Source: GCA-002726655 sp046582185
GTDB lineage: Bacteria; Pseudomonadota; Gammaproteobacteria; Pseudomonadales; Azotimanducaceae
Assembly: GCA_046582185.1 (NCBI GenBank)
Contig: JAYGEX010000034.1
Location: 21,140 to 85,139 of the forward strand
Reading direction: 5' to 3'
Length of the DNA: 64,000 bases
The translations under genes were made by a program, and so were the position numbers. The notes below the pieces were generated by a model. The model saw only the letters and a program-made list of their open reading frames with translations. It had not been told where the DNA came from and searched no databases. This document shows, in pieces, positions 35,103 through 43,568 of the stretch (positions are counted from its first letter, which is position 1; every line of letters starts with the position of its first letter).

Positions 35103-36284
35103 ATGATGGAAAAGTATGAAGGCACTTATTTCGATGCCGATAATCACTACTACGAACCTATGGATGCCTTCACACGCCATGTTCCCAGGCGGATGCATCG
35201 ACGCGGCGTGACGACTGCGGTTGTTGATGGCAAAAATCGTCACATAATTGCTGGTAAGGTTGATCGGCAGGTGGGTAATCCCGGTTTCAATCCAATTGCC
35301 AAACCCGGCGCACTATGTGGCTACTATCGTGGCAATCCGGAAGGAAAAACACCTACTGAGTATATACACGAATCGCTTGAGCAGATGCCCCCGGAATACA
35401 TGGACCGCGATGCACGACTCGATCGGATGGATGAGCAAGGCGTTGATTTCGCCTGGATGTTTCCAACTCTGGGGGTGATGTACGAATACCCGCTGCAGCA
35501 TGACATAGAAGCAACCTGTGCAGTATTCCAGGGATTCAATCGCTGGGTCGATGAAGACTGGGGGCTTAATTATCAGAACAGAATATTCTGCGCGCCTTAC
35601 ATCACCCTGGTGGATGTTGATTGGGCTTGTCGTGAAGTAGAATGGGCGCTCAAGCAAGGTGCACGCATTATATGCATGCGTCCAGCGCCTGTCAGTACCC
35701 CCCTTGGTCGGCGTTCACCGACGCATAAACAATATGATCCATTCTGGGAGATCGTCAACGAGGCGGGTATTACCGTGGTCGCACATGTGGGCAATTCCGG
35801 TTACACGGGAATGGGCTACAGTACAGGTGGCATGACCTGGTCCGGGGAGGTCCAGCCCAGCATTGTTGACCTTGCCGCTGATCGGGCAATCAGTGATTGG
35901 CTCATGACCATATTGTATGACAAGCTTTTTGAGCGATTTCCCAATTTACGCATTGCCTCTGTCGAGAATGGCGCGGGCTTCCTGTACGATTTCTTTCGCA
36001 AGGTTGCCTATGCCAAGGACCGCTCACCCAATTTCTTTAAGGAAGATCCTATTGAGCTGTTTAAGAAACACGTGTGGATGAATCCTTTCTGGGAAGACCA
36101 CATTGACGAAATAGTTGGCTGGATGGGGGCTGACCGTGTGATCTTAGGTTCGGACTGGCCACACGTGGAAGGTGTGGCACGCCCGCGCGATATCATTGAT
36201 TACATACATGGCATCTCGTTAGCTGGCCAGAAGAAAATGCTGTTCACCAATACAGCTGCACTGAACGAGCTGCAACCCGCTTAG
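35103..36284 (+). CDS. Amidohydrolase_2 family metal-dependent hydrolase
   Basis: 393 residues from ATG 35103 (an adjacent ATG at 35106 is equally possible; AGAGG lies 5 bases upstream; an in-frame ATG at 35082 has no ribosome site). TIM-barrel hydrolase/decarboxylase of the ACMSD type: an N-terminal DADNHYYEP in place of the usual D-x-H-x-H, RLDRMDEQGVDFAWMFPT, VVAHVGNSGY (barrel His), RFPNLRIASVENGAGF, and VILGSDWPHVEG (catalytic Asp). This subfamily is frequent in genomes that degrade aromatics and steroids; the substrate is unknown. It stands alone, with repeats and gene fragments downstream. Confidence 0.87.
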   Translation: MMEKYEGTYFDADNHYYEPMDAFTRHVPRRMHRRGVTTAVVDGKNRHIIAGKVDRQVGNPGFNPIAKPGALCGYYRGNPEGKTPTEYIHESLEQMPPEYMDRDARLDRMDEQGVDFAWMFPTLGVMYEYPLQHDIEATCAVFQGFNRWVDEDWGLNYQNRIFCAPYITLVDVDWACREVEWALKQGARIICMRPAPVSTPLGRRSPTHKQYDPFWEIVNEAGITVVAHVGNSGYTGMGYSTGGMTWSGEVQPSIVDLAADRAISDWLMTILYDKLFERFPNLRIASVENGAGFLYDFFRKVAYAKDRSPNFFKEDPIELFKKHVWMNPFWEDHIDEIVGWMGADRVILGSDWPHVEGVARPRDIIDYIHGISLAGQKKMLFTNTAALNELQPA

Positions 36285-36484
36285 TAACAGATGGTTCGAA
36301 TGCTAACTTGTCCTCGCCCGCCATTTTGATGAAGGATCTATTTTTTGGCAATGCTCAGATTGCTCTAAGTCAGTTTGGACATAATGTTGTTACGGCTATA
36401 AACGGAGTTGTCTGCTGTCAAGTAGGATACTGAAAAGCTGTACAGCGGTATTTTTGCCCGCGAAAACTTGACCAGCGGAACGAA

Positions 36485-36561
36485 AGCTCACTCTTGTTGA
36501 CGCTGCTGAAACTATCGAGTTCTTAAAGTCTCCACCGGGAAATCGATTGGAAAAGCTTACC
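36485..36561 (+). pseudogene. Fragment of a HigB/RelE-type toxin gene
   Basis: One frame reads DAAETIEFLKSPPGNRLEKL, very like the middle of HigB-family killer proteins (D-A-A... P-P-G-N-R-L-x-x-L). The frame upstream is broken by a stop and the following conserved part (G-x-Y-S-I-R-V-N-x-x-W-R) is absent. Only about 20 recognisable residues remain, so this is a relic at best. Confidence 0.4.
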
Positions 36562-36603
36562 ATTAACATCAAATTACTCAGGCACTGTCGCCAACATTGT
36601 AGA

Positions 36604-36802
36604 GATCGGGACAGCCAACATTTAGGGCAAGGAATTTAGAATCGCCAACACAAACTTAGCCAAGCACTTGTAAGCAGAGATCGGGACAGCCAACATTTAC
36701 AGCCAGAGATCGGGACAGCCAACATTTCAGAGGGATCGGGACAGCCAACATTTAGGGCAAGGAATTTAGAATCGCCAACACAAACTTAGCCAAGCACTTG
36801 TA
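36604..36802 (+). repeat. Cluster of GATCGGGACAGCCAACATTT repeats
   Basis: The 20-base sequence occurs at 36604-36623, 36679-36698, 36708-36727 and 36734-36753. The first and last copies are embedded in identical 69-base units (36604-36672 and 36734-36802). Spacing is irregular, so this is not a CRISPR array. GGACAGCCAACAT is the reverse complement of ATGTTGGCTGTCC, which occurs twice after the transposase near 41034-41071, so the island has related sequences in inverted orientation at both sides. Confidence 0.85.
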
Positions 36803-36804
36803 GC

Positions 36805-37059
36805 CAAGTCTTAATTGAGCAAGCGATAGGTGGCGGTGTCGATGCCACCTCGGAGCCGATTGTCATTACGAAACTCAGCGATATCAAGATCAAAATTGAC
36901 GGCAGGCTGGATGAAGCCGTATGGGTTGACATACCAGCCTACGACAATATGAGTGCTGTGCAACCCGACTTGCTGATTAAACCCAGGCATAAAACCCTAA
37001 CCCGAATTTTTTACACATACGAGGGTCTTGAGGGCGATGGAGCTGCATCACCTGTCTGA
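36805..37059 (+). pseudogene. Fragment of a CBM9-like / DUF5916-type protein gene
   Basis: An open frame from the end of the repeat unit to TGA at 37057-37059 encodes KIDGRLDEAVWVDIPAYD followed by QPDLLIKPRHKTLTRIFYT. The pattern I-D-G-x-L-D-E-A-x-W is the start of carbohydrate-binding family-9-like domains found at the N-terminus of DUF5916 outer-membrane-associated proteins. After Y-E-G-L the similarity stops. No start codon with ribosome site and no signal peptide remain; a truncated relic next to the repeats. Confidence 0.5.
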
Positions 37060-37229
37060 CCGGCAATTTGCTCCTCCGCCATGGGCCTCTCAATCGGCTC
37101 TGGTGATACGTATTTGGATTTAACCTGGGGTTCAGTCGATTCAAGGGGATCTTTTCCACGATGCCCTGACGGAACCACTTGTCGATCAATTCGTTGTCAA
37201 GTTACGTTATCGATTCGGCAATTAAATGC

Positions 37230-37471
37230 AAGAATTGCGGACAGCCAGCATAGCGCCAATCTCCCCCTTAGTTCTTTCCGCTTTTTCTGACACATTTTCA
37301 GGTCATCGACGCCTGGTAGTAGGTTCCGGAATCGTTATCCTGAAAGCCATGACCTATCCAAGATCTCATCTCGTCGATCCAGAAGGCCCCAACCATTAAG
37401 AATTGGGTGACTGAAGAGCATACTGGCATTCGGTTTGGCCTGATGTTGGTTGTCCTCGATTTCCTTCTTTT
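37230..37471 (+). mobile_element. Internally deleted copy of the REP-associated transposase element
   Basis: 37230-37386 matches 39861-40016, the region before and including the first dozen or so codons of the downstream transposase (same MTYPRSHLVDP start at 37349). 37391-37471 matches 40982-41061, the sequence just after that gene. So this stretch is the same element with the coding body of nearly 1 kb removed, leaving both ends: a non-autonomous, MITE-like derivative. Differences from the full copy are scattered substitutions. Confidence 0.8.
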
Positions 37472-37538
37472 CAGCAATTACCATACTTGACCGTTCTTCG
37501 GAAAATGTGGTTTATTTTCCTTATCTTCTTGGGGTTTT

Positions 37539-39800
37539 ATGAAAGCACATATCTTTTCTCTATTGATTACTTTATTGCTCCCTTTGGCGGGCCAAAGCGC
37601 TGCAGCATTGGAAAACATTTCTGAAAACCCGACAAGTGTCAAAAATAATGGCAATATCTACCAGTTCGCCAACAAGTGTTACGCCATTTATCAATATGAA
37701 AATAACACTTATCTTTCGAAACTCGATCAAGCTTATGTATTTTCTCAGAACGTTAGTATTGCTAGTCGATTTTATCTTCGCCCTTCGGCCTTGGGTGTTT
37801 ACCTACTTTTCGATCAAGATCGACAGTACCTAATTAGCAAGAGCAAACAGCTCAGCTTTATTGGCAAACTTGAATCAGAAATGATGCTCAACATGCCTGA
37901 AAAGGACTACCTTCTCACCCCCGCTGAATGGCAAATTCATGCCACCGCCAATGAGAGTGTTTTTCAATTTAAAAACCTTAAGGCTGATGCGTGGTTAAGT
38001 CCAGAAGGCCTAAATGATGATGTCAGCTTTGCGGCGGATATTACGCTCAAAGCCAAAATAGACTGCGCTCGTTTCCCCGAGTCTGAAACAGGCACCGAAG
38101 GTAATATAAGCAAAGTTCAACATGATGATGGGGACATCTGGGGATTTGTTGATGCTCATGAACATAGCACCGCGAATCACGGCTTTGGCGGGAAAATATT
38201 TCATGGTGCCAGTTTTCACAAGCTCGGCATTGAACACGCATTGGCCGACTGTGAAAAGCATCATGGCAAAGAAGGTTCCAAAGATTTGATGAGCATCACT
38301 TATCGCTCAGGTTCGGGTAACGTATCCGGAAAATCTTTCACAAAAAATTTATACGACCACTTGATTAAAGATACGCCTGACCATAGAACCGACGGCTATC
38401 CAAGCTTAAGCAACTGGAAAGCAACTGAAACCTCAACCCACCAAAGTCTGTATTACAAATGGATAGAACGGGCCTACCTAGGCGGCATGAGGCTGATGGT
38501 AGAGTATATGGAATCGACCGAAGTAGTTTGTGAAGTTTATAAAAAATTGTTGCCTGGGAAAAGTGAGTCAGAAAGCTGTAACGAGATGGATCATGTCGAT
38601 CACCAAATTATCAAAATGAAAGAATTGCAAGATTACGTTGATGCACAAGCAGGCGGGCCCGGTAAAGGTTGGTTACGTATTGTGTATTCTCCCGGGCAAG
38701 CGAGGGAAATAATTAGATCGGGTAAGCTAGCAGTCATATTGGGAATCGAAATAGAAAACCCATTCAATTGTTTTGTTGATGAACGCGAAGGTTTCCAAAC
38801 TTGTAATCCCGAGCTAGTACGCGAACGCTTAAACCAGTACTACGATAAAGGTGTTAGAGCACTCTTCCCTTCTCATAAATTTGTAAATGCATTTTCAAGC
38901 GGCGATGGTAATACCGGAATTCTGGAACTAGGCGACTACTTTAACACCGGTCAATGGCGAGAGTATGTTGCCTGCGAAGATATACCAGGGAATTTCCTTG
39001 GCCCTCATGGTGAAGGTCATCAGCTAAGCATGTTTTCTGAGCTACGCAATATACCTGGCATGAAAATGTTAAACAGATTTTTCTCAAGCGATGAGGATTC
39101 AGCAAAACAGGCTTTCCCTATTTATGATGCCGCAAAAGCGCATTGTCAAAGTGCAGGCCTTAGCGCACTAGGGCATGTTTTAATTAAAGCGATGATGTCC
39201 TTAGGTATGATTATTGATTTGGGTCACACCCCAAAAGCCGCGCTCAACGACATAGTGCCCGTTTTAATCGAAAACAATTATCCCGCTGTGAATACCCATG
39301 GTGGAGACCAGGCAGTCGTTAAACTAATCAGTGGACTTTCGACGAGCGGACTACCAAGTACCTGCCGCAATGAACAAGGCAACTCACCCCTGCTAGATCG
39401 CTTTAATGAAATAGCGACAAAAACTGATCCAGAAACGGGCTTGCCACAAAGAGGTTTGAGTTACGATTTTAATGGTTTCGCCGGTTACAACAAACCGCGC
39501 TTTGGTAAGCTTTCTAGATGCGAGACAAAACAAGAAGATCCTTTGGTCTACCCCTTCACCTCATTTGGTGGCGATATCGTATTCGAAAAGTTAAAAACGG
39601 GCGATCAAGTTTTTGACTTTAATCAAGATGGACTAGCAAATATTGGTTTATATCCTGACCTTATCGAAGAGGCTCGACGAAGTGGCGCAAGTGAGCAAGA
39701 ACTCACAGCTTTGTTTAAAACGGCAGAAGCTTACATACGTATTTGGGAAAAATTACAAAAATGGGTTCGTAAAAGACCGGATCAAATTCTTAACTTCTAA
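37539..39800 (+). CDS. Secreted M19 (membrane dipeptidase)-like metal-dependent hydrolase
   Basis: 753 residues. It has a clear signal peptide (KAHIFSLLITLLLPLAGQSAA). Residues about 25-180 form an N-terminal domain rich in aromatic residues, of no family I recognise. From about 205 on, the order of motifs recalls renal-dipeptidase/amidohydrolase barrels: VDAHEHS, LAVILGIEIEN (metal Glu), FPSHKFVNAF, MIIDLGHTPK (metal His) and VNTHGG. About ten cysteines suggest an extracytoplasmic fold. The gene is visibly AT-richer than its neighbours and uses A/T-ending codons. It sits between the deleted and complete copies of the same repeat element, so recent acquisition is likely. Substrate unknown. 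Confidence 0.72.
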   Translation: MKAHIFSLLITLLLPLAGQSAAALENISENPTSVKNNGNIYQFANKCYAIYQYENNTYLSKLDQAYVFSQNVSIASRFYLRPSALGVYLLFDQDRQYLISKSKQLSFIGKLESEMMLNMPEKDYLLTPAEWQIHATANESVFQFKNLKADAWLSPEGLNDDVSFAADITLKAKIDCARFPESETGTEGNISKVQHDDGDIWGFVDAHEHSTANHGFGGKIFHGASFHKLGIEHALADCEKHHGKEGSKDLMSITYRSGSGNVSGKSFTKNLYDHLIKDTPDHRTDGYPSLSNWKATETSTHQSLYYKWIERAYLGGMRLMVEYMESTEVVCEVYKKLLPGKSESESCNEMDHVDHQIIKMKELQDYVDAQAGGPGKGWLRIVYSPGQAREIIRSGKLAVILGIEIENPFNCFVDEREGFQTCNPELVRERLNQYYDKGVRALFPSHKFVNAFSSGDGNTGILELGDYFNTGQWREYVACEDIPGNFLGPHGEGHQLSMFSELRNIPGMKMLNRFFSSDEDSAKQAFPIYDAAKAHCQSAGLSALGHVLIKAMMSLGMIIDLGHTPKAALNDIVPVLIENNYPAVNTHGGDQAVVKLISGLSTSGLPSTCRNEQGNSPLLDRFNEIATKTDPETGLPQRGLSYDFNGFAGYNKPRFGKLSRCETKQEDPLVYPFTSFGGDIVFEKLKTGDQVFDFNQDGLANIGLYPDLIEEARRSGASEQELTALFKTAEAYIRIWEKLQKWVRKRPDQILNF

Positions 39801-39890
39801 GAATTGTAGAATTGCGGACATCAAGAATTGCGGACAAGAATTGCGGACAGCCAGCGGACCAAGAATTGCGGACAGCGAGCATAGCGTCAA
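39797..39890 (+). repeat. AAGAATTGCGGAC repeat cluster at the 5' end of the transposase element
   Basis: At least four copies of AAGAATTGCGGAC(A) or close variants follow one another from the dipeptidase stop codon to about 39880. One copy also begins the deleted element at 37230. They probably are the REP-like units recognised by the adjacent transposase, in a degenerate, partly tandem arrangement. Confidence 0.7.
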
Positions 39891-39978
39891 TCTCCCCTTA
39901 GTTCTCTCCACTTCCTCTGACACACTTTCAGGTCATCGACGCCTGGTAGTAGGTTCCAGAATCGTTATCCTGAAAGCC

Positions 39979-40881
39979 ATGACCTATCCAAGATCTCATC
40001 TCGTCGATCCAGATGGCGGCGTTTATCATGTTTGTTCACGCTGTGTTCGGCGCGCGTTCCTGTGTGGCACAGACAGACAAACCGGATACAACTTTGATCA
40101 TCGGCAAGCCTGGATTGAGGAGCGTATCCTGTGGCTTGCAAGCATCTTCGCGGCCGACATCTATGGCTATGCTGTTATGTCGAATCACTATCATCTTGTG
40201 TTAAGTGTCAAAGCCAACACCACCAAAGCGTGGACAGATGAGATGATCGTTGACAAATGGTTGATGTTAAATCCTAGAAAGAATGACAACCCAATTGCGC
40301 GACAGGTACGGCGGTTATCCATGTTGGAAGATGATGACCGCTTGCATCAACTGCGCGAACGACTCGGCTCGCTATCATGGTTTATGCGTTATCTTAACGA
40401 ACCACTGGCGCGCCTGGCCAACAAGGAAGATGCCTGCAAAGGACGGTTCTGGGAAGGTCGATTCAAATCACAACGACTATTAGATGAACAAGCTATTCTG
40501 GCTTGTATGGTTTATGTCGATCTCAATCCAGTCCGTGCGGGATTAGTCGATGAACCGACAGAAGCAAATCACACATCACTGGCAAACCGTTGTAAAAAGG
40601 CTACGACATCGCACTTGCCCATGACAGTCGTCAACCGTGTGGATATTGAACTGCCCATCTCAATAACGCTGGATGCGTACCGCCGCCTTTGCAGTTGGAC
40701 CATCGAAATACAACAAGTAATGAGGCCCACAAATTTCGAAGGCGTGCCGCCACCTGATCTCTGGCGCCGCCAATATTTACCAAAGCCTGGATGCTGGCAA
40801 CGTGCAATAGGATCAGTTCAATCGATGAAGGATTATGCACGAGAAATAGGTCAATGTTGGATCAAAACGGTTTCGGCATAA
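39979..40881 (+). mobile_element. REP-associated tyrosine transposase (RAYT, Y1_Tnp family) gene
   Basis: 300 residues from ATG 39979; a longer frame upstream runs through the repeats and the end of the dipeptidase and is not credible. HUH-type motif H70-Y-H72 in YAVMSNHYHLVLSV, then CKGRFWEGRFKSQRLLD and YVDLNPVRAGLV, both typical of RAYTs. These single-strand nucleases act on REP palindromes and usually occur as single, domesticated copies. Here the gene is flanked by its repeat family, and a second, internally deleted copy of the locus lies 2.6 kb upstream. Confidence 0.88.
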
Positions 40882-41335
40882 TCTGACCCACCACAGGTGA
40901 TTGAAATAGGTAACGTCCTTTCTTGACTCTTTAATCGCCTCCATCTTGCCTGCAATCAATATCGATAAATCACGAGTCGCCAATCCTTAAGAATTGAGTG
41001 ATTGAATAGCTTACTGGCATTTGGTTTGGCCGGATGTTGGCTGTCCTCGATTTCTTGGATGTTGGCTGTCCTCGATTTCTCTCGATTTCTCTGGTCCTCG
41101 ATTTCTGCTCGATTTCTGGTCCTCGATTTCTGCTCTCGATTTCTCGCTGGATGTCCAGAAAATTCCTGTATTTGGTGTGTAATTGCGGCAATTCGATTTG
41201 GACATCGCTTTACTGAAACTCCTTCAAGATAGTGATGTCGTTAGACAAAATTCCTGGTTAAGAATCCATAAATTCGAGAGTTACTTATGGCGCTAGATCA
41301 GGGATAAATATGGCTGGCAAGTACTAACAGAACCT
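40882..41335. repeat. Repeat region after the transposase, TCCTCGATTTCT array
   Basis: ATGTTGGCTGTCCTCGATTTCT occurs at 41034 and again at 41059, then degenerates into about six close copies of (T)CCTCGATTTCT or CTCGATTTCT up to about 41150. The first part, 40982-41061, is shared with the deleted element at 37391-37471. No coding sequence is supported; overlapping short frames here are translations of the repeats. The remainder to 41335 shows nothing recognisable. Confidence 0.75.
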
Positions 41336-42025
41336 TTATGATTCAGTCACAATGTCACCGGGCGCGGTCCAGTGGCCGGTTATCCATCGCACCAGCAAGT
41401 ACACCACCGGAGTATCAATAGCCGTAAGCAGAAGCTTCACGAGATAGGTGCCAATTATCAGTAGTGGCAATGTTGCATTAGGCAGGACACCATAAAACGC
41501 AATAGTGTAGAAAATTGTTGTATCCAGTAACTGGGACATAGCGGTTGAGAGGTTATTGCGCAACCACAATCTACGCTGCCCTGTTATTTGTTTAATCTTT
41601 TCGAATACGAATATATCCATTAGCTGCGCGACACATGTCGCAGCCAGAGACGCAAGAATCATTCTATCTGCCGTTGCGAAAATACTATTATAGGCATCAT
41701 TCAACGGCCAATCAGGTACACCGGGAAGTCGCGTGCCAATCATGTAGAAGGCCGTCGCGATAAGAAATACGCACACCCCCAGATAAACCATCAACCGAGC
41801 ACGAGCTGCGCCCCAGACCTCGGCGACAACATCAGTACAGGGAAAGGTAATCGCATGCATAAATGCACCAAAACTAAACGCCAACATACCCAATCCGAAT
41901 ACACTTAAGTCCAACGGGATGAGTTTTGGTGTCAAGCCGGGAAGAATGCCCCACGCCCCTACATAGATGCCTAGCAATATGTGGTATTTCGTATCCGAAA
42001 CACTCTTTATGGTTTGTGCAGTCAT
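41336..42025 (-). CDS. yhhQ-like: Queuosine precursor transporter (QPTR / YhhQ, VUT family)
   Basis: 229 residues with about six membrane segments. Family signatures: an acidic-aromatic segment FPCTDVVAEVWG (normally F-P-x-x-D-x-x-x-E-x-Y/W-G), LAATCVAQLMDIFVFEKIK, and a terminal section with NNLSTAMSQLLDTTIFYTIAFYG. Members import preQ0/preQ1 for tRNA queuosine modification. It stands alone between the repeat island and a divergent amidohydrolase. Confidence 0.88.
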   Translation of the reverse strand: MTAQTIKSVSDTKYHILLGIYVGAWGILPGLTPKLIPLDLSVFGLGMLAFSFGAFMHAITFPCTDVVAEVWGAARARLMVYLGVCVFLIATAFYMIGTRLPGVPDWPLNDAYNSIFATADRMILASLAATCVAQLMDIFVFEKIKQITGQRRLWLRNNLSTAMSQLLDTTIFYTIAFYGVLPNATLPLLIIGTYLVKLLLTAIDTPVVYLLVRWITGHWTAPGDIVTES

Positions 42026-42179
42026 TCTTTTTCGTCGCGATTTGGAATTTGGACTATACAGGGCAGGGGCAGATCAACGACACTTAATTATCTCAAAAAA
42101 ATCTTTCATGCTTCGGTGTACTCGCGGTTCAAAATTTAAGAAGTGATTTATCACCGAGTTATTGACCACAGGAAACACA

Positions 42180-43550
42180 ATGACAGCTACGCTCTATCTT
42201 GCTAAGACCATCGTTACTATGAACGAAGCCCTAGCGGTCATTAGTGATGGCGGCATACTGGTTGAAGGCAGCACTATTGTTGCTGTTGACGAGTCGAATG
42301 TTCTGAAGGAATCATATCCAGATGCAGAAGAGGTTAACTGCGAACATTCGCTCCTGATGCCAGGGCTGGTCAATACGCACTGCCATTCGGGGCTGCTGAG
42401 GGGCACAGCTGAAGGTTTACCCGTGTGGGCATGGTTGCAACAATTCATAGATCCCATGCATCGTGTGCTAATGCCTGCCGAGGCTGAACTCGCCTCACGC
42501 TTGTGCTACGCCGAAGCACTTTTGTCAGGTACCACGACTATCGTTGACATGTGGCGATACATGGATGGCAGTGCCCGCGCCGCTCAGGAGCTGGGTATAA
42601 GAGCGATCATGGTTCCCTATGTTGCAGAGCATCCTGATCACGACTACTTCGAGACTTTGGATAGTAACGAGGCGCTAATCAAGCAATGGCATCAGCGTGG
42701 GAATGATCGCATTCATGTGTGGGTGGGCCTTGAGCACATGTTCTACGCCGATTCACCTGCGATAGTAAGAATCGCAGATCTATGCCGCGAATATCAAACG
42801 GGGTTCCATACACACAGTAACGAAAGCCAATTTGATGTTGAGAAAACGCTTGAACGACACAATGCCCGACCGATTCAAGTATTGGAGAAACTGGGTTTAC
42901 TTGAGGCAAGGAATACTTTACTCGCACATTGCGTTTGGCTGGATGATGCGGAAATTCAGATAGTTGCCAATAGAAATATTGGAGTGGCGCACAATCCAGT
43001 GAGTAATATGAAACTTTCTTCTGGGGCAGCGCGTATTCAAGACATGTTGGATCAGGGTATCGCCGTTGGGCTGGGCACCGATGGTGAGAAAGAAAACAAC
43101 AATCTGGATATGTTTGAAGAGCTAAAAACGGCCTCTCTTCTGGCGAAGTTTAGTGCTCAGGACGCAGCGGCGCTTGATGCTTGGTCGATATGTCGGATGG
43201 GCACAATCGGCGGAGCGCAAGCTTTGGGCATGGATAGAGAAATTGGCTCACTGGAAGTGGGTAAAAAAGCCGATTTCATCGCCATCAATTCAAACACACC
43301 ACGGTTAACACCCTTAATACGGTCTGGAAAGTATCAGAATGTCCAGCATAATATAGTGCACGCAGTTCAGGGTGGAGATGTGACGATGACCGTCGTCAAT
43401 GGCGAGCTGCTGGTCAAGGATGGCAAACTACTCAGTGCAGATCTAGGTTCAATTATTGCTGATGCCAATCGTGCGATCATGCCACTCCTGACACGGAGGG
43501 ATCGCTGGATTAGCAAATCCGGCGTGAGCATCAATGAGCTGGAGCAATGA
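42180..43550 (+). CDS. Amidohydrolase / nucleoside-type deaminase (TrzN/SsnA/MTA-SAH deaminase family)
   Basis: 456 residues from ATG 42180, with AGGA 6 bases upstream; an in-frame TTG at 42162 is weaker. Cyclic amidohydrolase fold with composite N- and C-terminal beta domain. N-T-H67-C-H69-SGLLRG is the metal-binding H-x-H; FHTHSNES carries the third-strand His, LLAHCVWLDD the fourth, and VGLGTDGEKENNN the catalytic Asp. C-terminal IGSLEVGKKADFIAIN is typical. Likely hydrolyses C-N bonds of a purine-, triazine- or guanidine-like substrate; a precise assignment is not possible by eye. Confidence 0.87.
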   Translation: MTATLYLAKTIVTMNEALAVISDGGILVEGSTIVAVDESNVLKESYPDAEEVNCEHSLLMPGLVNTHCHSGLLRGTAEGLPVWAWLQQFIDPMHRVLMPAEAELASRLCYAEALLSGTTTIVDMWRYMDGSARAAQELGIRAIMVPYVAEHPDHDYFETLDSNEALIKQWHQRGNDRIHVWVGLEHMFYADSPAIVRIADLCREYQTGFHTHSNESQFDVEKTLERHNARPIQVLEKLGLLEARNTLLAHCVWLDDAEIQIVANRNIGVAHNPVSNMKLSSGAARIQDMLDQGIAVGLGTDGEKENNNLDMFEELKTASLLAKFSAQDAAALDAWSICRMGTIGGAQALGMDREIGSLEVGKKADFIAINSNTPRLTPLIRSGKYQNVQHNIVHAVQGGDVTMTVVNGELLVKDGKLLSADLGSIIADANRAIMPLLTRRDRWISKSGVSINELEQ

Positions 43551-43568
43551 AGTGGCCGCAGACAGGAA

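Noticed and set aside
36604..36753. CRISPR-like array of 20-base repeats
   Set aside because: Only four copies with irregular spacing (75, 29 and 26 bases between starts), a larger 69-base unit embedding two of them, no cas genes, and inverted relatives next to a REP-type transposase.
36977..37189. Minus-strand frame beginning MIDKWFRQG, reminiscent of a group II intron reverse transcriptase helix
   Set aside because: The resemblance is limited to about ten residues, no RT catalytic motif or intron structure is seen, and it overlaps the CBM9-like fragment on the other strand.
41034..41150. Short repetitive ORFs on both strands after the transposase
   Set aside because: They translate the TCCTCGATTTCT repeats (runs of LDF or EIE) and have no ribosome site or independent support.
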